Assembly: GCF_910592395.1 (NCBI RefSeq)
Contig: NC_088309.1
Coordinates: forward strand, 8,744,501 to 8,808,500
Reading direction: 5' to 3'
Length of the DNA stretch: 64,000 nt
From: Lineus longissimus
Taxonomy: Eukaryota > Nemertea > Pilidiophora > Heteronemertea > Lineidae
Shown here: in pieces, positions 1 to 10,770 of the stretch
How positions within the stretch are numbered: the stretch's first letter is position 1
Layout: the number at the start of each line of letters is the position of its first letter
Notes under the pieces: generated by a model
What the model was told of the DNA's origin: nothing
Database searches by the model: none
What the model saw: the letters and a program-made list of their open reading frames with translations, nothing else
Program-made: the position numbers and the translations under genes

Positions 1-19
1 CAGCGGAAACATCGTTGAC

Positions 20-255
20 GCCTGCGAGGAGCGTTGAAACAAGGTTGGATGAGACATTTGCTGTGGAGATGTAACGCCTCTCTGAGAAATGAGATATTTT
101 TGGGAAGATGCTACGCCTTTGAGAGATGGAAACTTTGTTGTTTTGAGAGCCCGGGTGAGGCATTTTTGGGAGATAAACATGTACGTATTTGAGAGATGTT
201 ACATTTGTTGTGGAGATGCAACGCCGAGCAATTGTTGTTGAGACGTAACACCTTC
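20..255. repeat. Degenerate tandem repeat, roughly 30-bp units
   Basis: Words such as GAGATGTAACGCC, GAGATGCAACGCC, TTTGAGAGATG and CATTTGTTGTGGAGATG recur at irregular spacing of about 25 to 35 bases. This looks like a decayed minisatellite. The left boundary may lie outside the window. No reading frame is preserved through the units. Confidence 0.5.
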
Positions 256-2599
256 AAAAGCGCACAATAACGGACTCACATTATATACAGGGCTCATATA
301 GAGCACATAATACATGTACCTTAGAGTAACCTGATTTTAGTCTTACCGTGGTACAACTTTAGACACCAAGGTACAAGGATGTGACATTGTCTCTAGAGCT
401 CTGATGCCTTCGAACATGGAAGACAGTTGGAAATGGCGGTGAACCATAGTCACACTATCAGTTCGGGAAATCTCGTTATTATGAAACGTTCCAGAATTTG
501 GTAGATTAATCCGTAACTTACGATTTTTCCCGAATAATACGAAAGACAGACCCTGGATAAGATGAAAGAGCAATTCAAAAGTTCCCGCCTGAGTAAAGGT
601 ATCAAAAGCTGCAGTGTGTTGCCTACTTGAATACAGAACAAATAAAATGTGGCCACCCGTGGTAGAGACATTCCAACCTGCGCCTCAGGCATGCTTGGCA
701 TCTGTGCTATATTTAGGACACATGAGCCATCATGAATGAGTAGTTCCATGCATTGTGAAGAATACGGCAGGTAAATAAATGGAACACCAGGCTCACCATG
801 TAGTAAGTTACTGCGAAGTCGTGTTCTCAATTCGAGGGTGTTCCACTGCGAAGATACAGTTAAATCAGTTTAATTCTGTATGGAACCGCTAAGAGGAAAG
901 TTGGTAAGTTCTCCGGGTAAGTTTTCGGGTTCGCGTAGTGTTAGCCGATAGTCGCTAGCGTAAAGGTGCCATTGAGCAATGGGCTTTACTCGCTATCGAT
1001 CGAGTTCTGTGATAAAGCACGGAGCCGTCTGTGCCGTCTGTCTCGTCTCTGCCATGTCTGCGGCCATGTACCATGGTTGTGCTCCTGGTTGACAAAAGGC
1101 GTGTGATTTACGAATGCCTATGGCGTGTTTACGCCCCCTCCCTCCGATTGATCTTGATCATGCGAATCACGGCACATTACCCCCCCCCCCCCCCCGTCAT
1201 GATGCTATGAGAACTAGTTTTAATAATGGAGATCTGGTTTGGAGGCTCCACTATACAAGTTCGAGTTCTAAACTTCTTCATGAAAATATTATATCAACGC
1301 CCCCCCCCCCCCCCCAAAGGTAAGCATTGCTACTTCAGGGCTAATTGAGATATCAAGTAGAGGCTGGATGAATACAGCGGATGGTCATGCGCGAGGTTGT
1401 GGTTGTGACGCGCATCGACTCTGATGACGTAGGTGATTACATGTATATCGGGTTGCCTCGAGGCTCAGACACAGAGCTTAATTCTCGTTTCCTGAAACAT
1501 TATTATCTTTCTCTATGCCATTTTATGGTTTCTGGTCGAGAGGTAACTTTTATAAGGGGAACTTGGTGGGTTTTGACATTTAGCCTGAGTTGAATCTATT
1601 AGATCACTGCTTGCTTTGTTCATTGCTGGCAGTGATAATCCTTTATCTCAGAAGTCGGCTGTTCGATGTCGCGTTCTACGAATGCAACAGGGGCTTCTCT
1701 TCCGTCTTCCTTCTTCGGCATCGGACTTTTTTTATATGGAAGGAGGGGAGTCTTCTGCTCAGTCTGCATGAGGGTCAGGGTACCAGAGGACGTGGCAATG
1801 TTAAATTGTCAAAGGTCAAAAGTGCTCACCCTGATGGTTGTGATCATTTTGGGACACGGTTTTGTCGGCTCATCGGGTCGTTGTCATACGCCCGGAGGAC
1901 GATGAAAGGTATGGTTCTCGTACACATCCTGATCTCCCTTCCCTTCCCTACGCTGGGGTCCAATATTCCGTTCCACTGTTTGCTACAGTGGAGGATAAAT
2001 CGCTAAGATTGAGGTGGTTGACAACATGATGACCCCCATTACGGGTAATCGTAGAAGCTTATTACCATTAAAAGGCGAATCGACTACAAAATTGCTGATG
2101 ATAACGTTACAATTGTGGTTCAGCAATAAAGGGGCGGGAGACGTGATACACAACCGTATACTCGCTGGAATCGGTGGGGAGTACTTGAATACGAAAATGC
2201 AAGGGCGTGTTTCTTCAAAAAACAATGTTAATGCGGTTACCGCTTACCATGCTTATTATATTCTCCTAAGTTAACATTTTTGGTATCGTTGCAATGACTT
2301 AGCAAAATAAATTAACACTTCTCGTGTGCCTTGTTACTTTTCCCACGCAAATTAGGTGATCACCGCGACTCGATGCTTCTGATGCCACATAGATTCACCG
2401 GGGGGACATGTTTGTGCCACGAGAAGTTAGGCAGTACGTAAGAATTGAGAACAGCAAGGTCACATTACCCTATGTCTATTATATCAGAGCGTAAAAAATA
2501 TTATCAAAAAACGGACAGGTCGGCTCGCCTTTGGAGTTCTGAATGTATGCATTCATAGATGATTTCAGTTTTTTATTTCATTTCACGCAGTAAAAGTGG

Positions 2600-2699
2600 T
2601 GACGTCACGAACTAGGTTTCTCTCTACTTCTAAATTTGTTTTGTCTGCCTCTTCATCATCGATCGTCACTTGCTTCAGCAACAGAGTGTAGTGACGTCA
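2600..2699. promoter_or_regulatory. Pair of cAMP-response-element palindromes
   Basis: Perfect TGACGTCA palindromes occur at 2600-2607 and 2692-2699, 92 bases apart. This octamer is the consensus CREB/ATF site. No gene start was recognised close by, so function is inferred only from the motif. Confidence 0.3.
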
Positions 2700-4945
2700 T
2701 GCTCTCCAGGCATGAGATCGACGGATGAATAGTCATAACGGGGAAAACCGGGATAGATTGTAGATGATACGGGTGATGAGGAGGAGATCACTCATACTGT
2801 GAATGTGTCTCATGCTCTTACAATGAAATTTTAGGAATAAGAAGCTGAAAATAGGTTTACATCTTTGCATAAATCTGGTAAGAGGTCTATTGTCAGGTGG
2901 TGCTGTAATGGTTGTTGTGATTGTTTCTTTCCAGGTTTCTGTGGTTTATATCTTACCGTACCCCTGCGCGCGTCGGATCGCCCATTAAAAATATGTTTCC
3001 ATAATCTAACAAACACTCTACCCCCCCCCCCCCCCGCTAGCTCTTTCATATGTAAAGCGTAAAGATGGACGATCCATTATAGACGCTACTTCCCTTCGCT
3101 CCTCTAGAATGTTGCCTGTTTTAGATGATATCAAAAACACGATTACTTGAAGTACAGCCTCACTAGTCCGGTGTTGGCAGACATGTATGTAGGCCTAATG
3201 CAGTTAGAAGCGCATAAACGGCAAACAATTTCCAGACTATATTTATAGGATAAAAACGCAAACGATAACTTACTATGGCCTTGTGCTTTTCAAGTAAATA
3301 TAGATATTGTATTACCTGCATCCAGTCGGCCTTTCCTCATCTCATCAAAGTTTGTTTGATGTAAAATGCCTTCAAATTATTGGCAAGCTTTATGATAGTG
3401 CAATCTTGGACTCATGGTTGAATGTTTTACATTGACTTTGATGAGCAATGAAATATACATACACGTACATGTACTTACACCCTGTTTCTACAGACATAAA
3501 CGAACGATTCGTCATCATTAGGGCCGTCTACACGACACTGTGTCAACGCGCACTAATGTGACCTCGTCCGATTCGGTTTACTTCGGCACCGTGTGAACGT
3601 TGAGTACCCTTGGCATAATTTCAACTTTAGCTGACAGTCTCAGGGTAATAGATTCAGATAATGAATTCAGGTGTGCAGCATATAAACGCTGTATTTTGAC
3701 ATAAGCAGCTATTATACGTTTTCCCTGAAATATACTTGACACACTTCCCGATCACGCCGCTGCGCTGCCGGTTGCGATCATAACCAAAATACCAAAGACC
3801 AAAATTCCGCGAATCGTGTACAAAGAAAATAAAAAGGCAGTGGTGTTTCTGAGAAAATGTACGCTTGGCTCAAAACGAGTCATACATGTATAGTATCGCC
3901 CTAATAGATACAAATAATCGGTCGAAATAATCGTGCATCACCCAAAAAAATTAATTAAAGCATTATAGTGATCTCTCTTTGTGATGGTTAGCCTTTATAC
4001 TTGCGTACGTTGGAGAAGGTACCTATACTTATCATCTAAGGAACTTTTCCGGGGGGGGGGAATTGCGAGAAGCTACCAAGCGTTTTAGTGACCTCCTTTC
4101 ATCAAGAATTGAATTCTTGCAATGATACCAGATAGTCGGTTTATGATAATTGGTGATGCTCGTCATTACCGGCGTGATGAGCCATGGATTAAGTAATATG
4201 AGAACATCCACGCCTGACATCAGTTCGGTGACACACTGAGAGAAATACTTCTGCACGACATCCAATCGTGATGCTTTTCCGAATACTTCCGCTATCTCGC
4301 TGTACCAGAGCAGTTGGTGAATTGCTTTCTGATATAAATAATTTGCAATCACTTACGCAACCCTCTTAACAGCTTTCACGAAATTCATACATTTTCTATC
4401 AACCTTCTTATTGGCATCATCAACTGGGGATCCGGAGAGCAATAAAAAGCCCATGTGCAACCGATTATGCATGTTTAACATTCTGATCTTACCTTGGCTT
4501 TGAGTCAGGCATCCTGAGCTTCAAGGCCTTTTACTCAGCACTTACCGAGCTAAGGAGGGGGACCCTGGTAGATGCGAATTGCCGTGATTCCTTGCGGTTT
4601 CAAAGTGAAGGGAGTAGTCAGTAGCTGTGAAAGGAATGGCTAGTGGTTGTTTCCCAGGCCAGATTCTTCAGACCATTACTTACTGAAAACCTGGCACAAA
4701 CAAATGGTTAGAATTCTTAATCAAGTTTGAAATCATCCAATAAAATCAGTAGCTGTATACTGACATGTTTTTTACGGCGGAAGATGACTATTAATTCGTT
4801 TGGATGAAGCATTCATCGCCCCTTGACCAAAGATGTTCCGTCCCCCATTTCCAAGGTTGCGGATGTTTCATCCTCCGTAACAGTAAACACCCCTTTTGTC
4901 CACCCTTGAACACCTTCTTGTCTAAAGCTTCAGTTGTGGTGTGAT

Positions 4946-5019
4946 TGACGTCAGTCGCCTCCCCCTCAGCATACGATTGCCATTGAGCTACTTCGTCAGC
5001 GCACAATTCCCTGACGTCA
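4946..5019. promoter_or_regulatory. Second pair of TGACGTCA palindromes
   Basis: Perfect TGACGTCA sequences lie at 4946-4953 and 5012-5019, 66 bases apart. They are about 2.2 kb upstream of the GPCR coding exon. CREB/ATF binding is the known role of the motif; use here is inference. Confidence 0.3.
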
Positions 5020-7172
5020 CCAACCGCGAGTCTTTCACTGATGGCAAGGAGTAAACTACGCAAGCAGTAGATCATGGCATTGGTTTTTCCCGACAACCTG
5101 TTCTGATAGCTTGTAAGCTAATAACGACATTAATGCCGGATGGTAAGACCTTTTGTGGACTGCTGATATTATCAATGATGGTCCAGACAACATTGTCTAC
5201 GACGAAGTACCATTTAGGGATAACAAGACTTGGATTGAATTCTATTTTTGTAGTCCTTGTCCTCGCCGTTTTTACATTGATGCACTAACTACTGGTATAA
5301 GGTTTTTTTCTTTAAATTTACATCTGAGAATCCAATCGGGCGCGATTCGTCTCTTTCTGCGCGAAACACAAAACACAAAAAAATGCAATAGGCTTTGCAC
5401 TCCCGAGTCCCTAGGACGAGGAAAACGGCTGCCAATAGCTTTTGACAGTGAAATATTGTATGAGGCCCCAAATCTATGTTTGATTTAGGTAAAATCAGTT
5501 TATGACTCTATGGCCTTTGCGGTATATTTCCTAGTAAATATTAAACTGTTGATCATGAAAATTACACACCTTTTGGCCTTGAGGCGCCGTTTAGCGATAT
5601 CGATCGTGACATATTCCTATTCCATGCTTCGTGGCAAGCTTGCGTCATCAGTGCAATTTATCACATATTTATGTTTTCTGTTTAAAATGGCGTCACAAAC
5701 ATTTCTAAATATGTGAGGACGAAGTTAAGGTTCCGCCAAGTCTCCAGTGATTTGAATCCCTACTTCGTTCTTTGCAATATAGAAGCATGCGGATGGCGTG
5801 GTGATGTTCGGGAGTGATGTCATAGCTTTGCGGGTCGAGATGCCCGGAATTCATACCATACAAAATGCCAGTGGCACGCAACGATGGAGGAAGGAATGTA
5901 ACAGTTGTGAATCACTCGTTCTGTATAGCCTTTTTTCGGCCACTAAATCACAAGAACCTTTTGGGTTTTTTTTCATTTTCTCGTAAACCTGCACATATTG
6001 TGTTGACCGAAGGTTAAGATATATTCCGAATATAAGGCATTATACACATCTGTACCTGCAAAAAAGTACCTCATGCCCTGCGTGTGCAATTATTCTGAGA
6101 GGTTTGCTATCGTCAGCAGCAAATTAAAATTACCTCGGCGCTATCTGGCATATTGTTGTCTTTCTCATCTGCTAAGCTAATTGTCTGCCATGGACGTCAC
6201 GACCACGTTGATCTGATGGGTGAATGACCGGTGTAACATCTGTGGTTGTTTCCCATGTGTCAGTGTTCCAAACAATAGGCAGCTAGAGAGACCATGACTT
6301 TTCAATAGGGGGGATACACAGAAACTTGTCAATCTATTTTTGAGCGTTCCCAAACAATGAGGGGAAACACTCAAAAACAGAAACACTCAAAAACATTACA
6401 CCGGCCCTAACACTGACCATCGGATCATGGCATAGTCAGAAAAAGCTTTTTTCAGCAGTGTTATATATACACCACGGGGTGGGAACATATGGTTTAAAGG
6501 AAATGATAGCCCAAGAATGTGATACCTAGAGGTGATTGGTAAAAGTACTCAGGTTTTTAGGCGCCATGTACTTTTAAACTGTATTTATCCCAATTGGGTG
6601 AATGAAAAAAGTGTTAAGACCTGCTGGCTCGACATGTTTTTAAGTAGCCACGATAATTCCGCTCAGCTTTGCTTATTGCCCGACCTGCTGTGAAACAAGT
6701 CTCGGAGAATTAATATTGCTAATTATTTCAGCTGACCACTAACCTCGCCACCGTTTCTTCAGTACAATCCTTGATGTGAATGTTTCTGCGGGGAATACAC
6801 AGGGACACGTTTGAAGGATGTTACGAGCGCGGACCTAACATTGGCCAATTCTTCTGGTATTTCTCCCTCAATCCCTAAAGCACTCTGCATGTAATTCACT
6901 GCGGATCGACAGAACTCAAAACAGCTTTAATCGATTATGTTGCACTGTAAGTCTAGTACTTACTTTAGATTTTATAATTGCAGGTAGGCACCTCTGAGAA
7001 TCCGGCCGAAGGACTGTTAAGGCGAAGGACATGGAACAGACGACTACGATGCCCCTCTGGAGCTGGAGGAATGCTTACAACGCTACCGGGAACGCTGTAC
7101 GAGGACAGGCGGGAACAGTAAGATAGATGCAGAGTTTAGGGAAGCGGTTCTCTCAGTGATGGCAATGTCGCC

Positions 7173-8657
7173 ATGACGGCAGCAAATCCTCCTATACCGC
7201 CAACCGTCGACCCAGGATCCAACACGACTGCAGGTGTTCTCTTCACAACTTCGAATCTAAACGTCTCAACATTCGAGCCTAGTGTTGTTTACTTCGATCC
7301 AGCTCAAAGGGGTGTTCTGTGTACATTCATGATTGTGATATTCCTTGCAAGTTTGATAGGGAATGCATTAGTATTCGTTGTCTTCTACAGGAAGCAGAGT
7401 TTACTGACAATCTCGAACCGTTTCATCCTCAACCTGGCATTGACAAACTTCCTCATGGCCGTTTTCGTGATGCCTTTCTGCATGGTGTCCACCGTCACCG
7501 GAGACTGGGTGTTCGGTAATGCTTGGTGTCAAATCATGGGCCTACTGACAACGTTACTGTGTGCGGCATGTATTTTAACCCTTCTCGTGATCTCATTGGA
7601 TAGATATTGTGCTATAGTGACGCCTTTACATTACAATATGAGAATGACGACTGCTCGGTCAAACTACGCCCTTGCGGTAGTCTGGGTCGTCTCCGTCGTT
7701 TTTTCCATTCCTCCAATATTTGGCTGGAATAGATTCGCATATCAACATGAAAAACTCTCATGCACGGTCTATTGGAAAGGTTCTGTCCATAAAGACAGAG
7801 CCTATACCATATTCTTCACCAGTACGTGTTTTTTTATTCCATTTGTTTTAATGATCTGGGTTTACGTGACGATAATTCGCGCGGCGCAAGTGACCAGCGC
7901 GCGGGCGAGACGGAATAGTATCCTCCCAGAAAGTAGTGAACAACAACCTATGAGAGAACCGTTGAGCGGACGACGGAATTCATTTCCTGCCAGAAGGGGG
8001 AGTTCTATATCAACAAGTCGCCTTGGATTATTATTTCAAAAGGACGAATGGAAGGCAGCAAAAACAGGTTTGATAATTATGACTGCATTTACTCTCTGCT
8101 GGCTGCCGTATTTTGTGATCATCAGTCTTGAATCCACCCTAGATATTCCCTCCAGTATCCCACCATCTATTGAGGCGGCTGCCGTTTGGATGGCCCTAGC
8201 TGGTTGCGCAATCAATCCTTTCGTCTATTTCTTTAGGAATAGTCTCATAAGAGAGGAAATACCAAAGGTTTTGGGGAGACGCCCAAGCATAGACACGGAT
8301 TTGCCTGCTCGAACTAGACCGCGTCGTTGCAGCGACCCCACAGTACCTTATTCCGGGAGACGGCGCTCATCCGTCTCCACTGCCGGGACCACAGTAACAT
8401 GCCTAAGCGCTTCATCTCTCCAATCAGAAGACAGCTTTGGGCGGACAGCAGTGACCCCCGTAAACATCCTCCCTGATGCTCCGAATGGCTGGGCTCAGAG
8501 AGGAGCGCGGACTCACAGACGATCTTTAGATTCAATTCTTGCAAATCGGCCGTTCAATAAGAATGGGATTTCGCGACAAGCATCGGTGCTAGAAACTGAG
8601 GTTGACTCCTCAGACTCTGTAGCTGATTTACCGGGAGTACCTCGGGAAATGGGTTAA
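7173..8657 (+). CDS. Class A (rhodopsin-like) G-protein-coupled receptor, GPR161-like
   Basis: A single uninterrupted exon encodes 494 residues with seven membrane segments. Visible class A landmarks are GN at 63-64 (TM1), DRY at 143-145, W171 (TM4), the C119/C197 pair expected to form the extracellular disulfide, P223 and Y231 (TM5), CWLP at 309-312 (TM6) and NPFVY at 348-352 (TM7). The usual TM2 aspartate is replaced by asparagine (N92), and the loop LTISNRF follows TM1; both resemble GPR161. The N-terminus has N-glycosylation sites at N17 and N30. Loop 3 and the tail carry many basic PKA-type sites (RRNS, RRGS, RRPS, RRCS, RRSS). GPR161 is known as a constitutively Gs-coupled ciliary receptor that restrains Hedgehog signalling; that role is only inferred here. 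The ATG at 7173 is preceded by a likely 5' UTR exon starting near 6984. It could instead be another orphan amine-like receptor. Class A is certain, GPR161-like about 65%. Confidence 0.93.
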   Translation: MTAANPPIPPTVDPGSNTTAGVLFTTSNLNVSTFEPSVVYFDPAQRGVLCTFMIVIFLASLIGNALVFVVFYRKQSLLTISNRFILNLALTNFLMAVFVMPFCMVSTVTGDWVFGNAWCQIMGLLTTLLCAACILTLLVISLDRYCAIVTPLHYNMRMTTARSNYALAVVWVVSVVFSIPPIFGWNRFAYQHEKLSCTVYWKGSVHKDRAYTIFFTSTCFFIPFVLMIWVYVTIIRAAQVTSARARRNSILPESSEQQPMREPLSGRRNSFPARRGSSISTSRLGLLFQKDEWKAAKTGLIIMTAFTLCWLPYFVIISLESTLDIPSSIPPSIEAAAVWMALAGCAINPFVYFFRNSLIREEIPKVLGRRPSIDTDLPARTRPRRCSDPTVPYSGRRRSSVSTAGTTVTCLSASSLQSEDSFGRTAVTPVNILPDAPNGWAQRGARTHRRSLDSILANRPFNKNGISRQASVLETEVDSSDSVADLPGVPREMG

Positions 8658-8904
8658 TGCTCGTTGGCCTGGTTTATGATGAAACTCTGATCTCGGTTAA
8701 TGATTGATTTGCGATAGTAATACACTCCTGATGATGCTGCAGTTAGATGCATGTATACAAGTACAGTAGTGAGGTATCGTCACGAATGGCACTCTATCCA
8801 GGCGCTGAAGATTGACTTATGTGCTGATGCAGGTTTTTCGTCTGATTACCGACAGTTATTTAGATTTAGAAGTGTAAATCATCTTGAAGTAATGGATATT
8901 CTGA

Positions 8905-9225
8905 CACCTTGTTGTGGGACAATCTGACTCTTATTCCTTGTTTAGTTGTCGTCAGACAACCTGGCATGGACAACCTCGGACAAACTGGCATGTTGTCCCG
9001 GGACAACGTGGCATGTTGTCCTGAGAGGCACGTTGTCGTGGGACATAACCTGACATGTTGTCCCGGAACAACCTGGCATGTTGTCGTTGGACAACCTCGC
9101 AAGTTGTTCTGGGACAAATATATCAATATTGCCGGCCACGGAGGGGAACATGCCGAATGTCGCCCCGCTGAAATGTCTGTTCCGAGGCTTTGCAACCTAA
9201 CAACCTGACATGTTGCCCTGGGACA
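8905..9225. repeat. 23-bp minisatellite with internal dyad symmetry
   Basis: Units such as GTTGTCCCGGGACAAC followed by GTGGCAT or CTGGCAT repeat every 23 to 25 bases, with some shortened units. Each unit contains an inverted repeat (GTTGTcc..ggACAAC). The array lies between the GPCR stop codon at 8657 and a candidate polyadenylation signal at 9328, so it is probably in the 3' UTR. Long open frames over it on both strands are by-products of the repeat. Confidence 0.75.
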
Positions 9226-9327
9226 ACCCATCAGGAGTGGAGTCAAAACCTTGAGGGTCACGATGTATCGTTCAGTGCACTGAGACCATCATGGCACAAC
9301 CCCACGCAATCACACTGAGTTTTTAAT

Positions 9328-9333
9328 AATAAA
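9328..9333 (+). terminator. Candidate polyadenylation signal of the GPCR gene
   Basis: AATAAA lies about 670 bases after the GPCR stop codon. It is the first clear hexamer I noticed on this strand after the gene. Confidence 0.4.
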
Positions 9334-10125
9334 ATGAATGAATTATTGAACGTGGCGTGCTGTGTTTAAAATATTTATAGCACTTAGGATAGGCGGATTG
9401 TTATTCACCGAACAGTCAGGCGGTCACCAGCTACATAAGTTTGCATACATTTGGCGTAATCAGTCCTATGATCCTCCAGGCTTAGTTTCCCATGGTTGAA
9501 ATACCGATAAATGGCGTTCCTGAATCGACTTTCTCACAAGACCTCCGAATTAACCAACCAGACATCTTGATTAAAACTTTGCTAAAAAGGTTTTAAAGTG
9601 TAATCGAGCCAACCAATATAATTGCCAACTTAACCTGGGCCGATATATACTCAAAGGGTTTTTCCCGTTGTGAATACCGCGTCATGCGAGTCCTGTACCC
9701 CGATAAAAAAATAAGTTCGCTTCTCCGGTGTAGGCTTCTAATGCAGTTCATTTCGTCCCGATCGTCTTTCCTCTATATTGTTTTGAGGAACGAGGCCGGT
9801 CCACTGCGTCAGAAGTGTACTCCGGTGTTGCTATTGTCTGGGATCCTGCTAACTCTCGCTGCTGTTGTGGATCGAACCAGGCAAGGGTTGGTATTTCCCA
9901 CGCCGGTACATGTAACCACGGCGTTGTGCGTCAGAACGGGGAAGGAGAGACGGACGCAGAACGCGTTACCAAAGGTGTCTCTTGCTCGACAAGCCAAGAT
10001 GTTTCTCCCCAAGAACAGTTCTACCAGCACAGAGTCCATTGCGCATTTATTACCTGATCTACCGCGGTTGCTCGACGCAGCAGTGGACCGGCCACATGTC
10101 TTGTGAGCAACGTCCACTGGCTGGC
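9334..10125. other. Intergenic, no recognised gene
   Basis: Open frames overlap on both strands at 9684-10106 (+) and 9809-10363 (-), over a somewhat GC-richer segment around 9800-10110. Neither product resembles a protein family I know, and no splice context supports them. The segment could be an untranslated exon or an old mobile-element fragment. Confidence 0.4.
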
Positions 10126-10770
10126 GGATGGCGTTTCTCCTGTATGAATATACATGTATTGATTTGTAAGAGGGGAGACAATTACCACATTGAAAGGCTT
10201 GTCTCTGTATGAATACATTGATTTGATACTGGAAAAACATAAAGTGGTATTTCTCCTGTATGAATACATTGATTTGAAATGAGGAAGGAATTAACCCGAT
10301 TGTGAGGCATTTTCCTGCTTGAATACAATCTTCTTGAAAAGGTATCAATATAATCTTTATCAATCCAATATTTTTGAAAATGGAAGTCCATTAAATGGTA
10401 TTTCCACTGATATGAATACGATTTGAAGGGAAAAACAACGGACTTCATTGGTACTTTCCTGCAGCGCATGATAGACTGATTCGGAAAAAAGGCATGCAAC
10501 TGACTTGAATGAATGGTATTAACATTTTATAGTTAAATTTGCAAGAAGACAATCGACCTCATTGAAGGGTACTTTTCGAAATCAATACATTCTTTGAAAG
10601 ATAGAAGACAACTGAATTTATTGAATGGTATTTTTCCTGCATGAATGGAGGTCTGAATAAATCGATTTAAAAGGTGGAAGCCAGTAACCTCATTGAATGG
10701 TATTTCTCCTGCATGAATACAAGAAGAAAACAAGCGATCTCATTGAAAGGTGTTTTTCCCGTTTGGGTTT
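10126..10770 (-). pseudogene. Relic of a C2H2 zinc-finger array
   Basis: On the minus strand short pieces encode variants of the C2H2 linker: IHTGEIPL near 10240-10270, IHAGKIPFN near 10620-10650 and IHAGEIPFN near 10695-10720. At least seven related pieces occur, spaced about 50 to 85 bases apart. The paired cysteines and histidines between linkers are mostly lost, and stop codons and frame changes separate the pieces. I infer a dead zinc-finger gene or a minisatellite seeded from one. There is no sign of a functional protein. Confidence 0.6.

Larger units (their letters stand above)
256..6983. other. Long gene-poor stretch upstream of the GPCR
   Basis: I found no exon with recognisable protein similarity on either strand. 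The open frames here are short (at most about 140 codons), and several are produced by poly-C runs read as polyproline. Poly-C runs of about 15 to 16 bases lie at 1180-1195, 1300-1315 and 3021-3035, and a G run at 4051-4060. Four TGACGTCA palindromes are present. A splice acceptor-like sequence (ATAATTGCAG) ends at about 6983, so upstream untranslated exons of the GPCR could lie in this stretch. Confidence 0.5.

Noticed and set aside
1114-1323. Open frame with polyproline segments
   Set aside because: The proline runs are poly-C homopolymers; there is no domain, splice context or coding bias.
5289-5488. Overlapping frames on both strands at 5153-5488 and 5289-5471
   Set aside because: No recognisable domains and no flanking splice sites in phase; likely chance.
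8314-8544. Minus-strand open frame opposite the GPCR
   Set aside because: It is a shadow frame of a certain coding exon and resembles no protein.
8866-9261. 131-codon minus-strand frame and 99-codon plus-strand frame
   Set aside because: Both are products of the 23-bp repeat being read through; the peptides are just the repeat.
9684-10363. Overlapping frames of 140 and 184 codons on opposite strands
   Set aside because: No recognisable family and no splice context; the minus frame runs into the zinc-finger relic. Kept only as a note under the intergenic entry.
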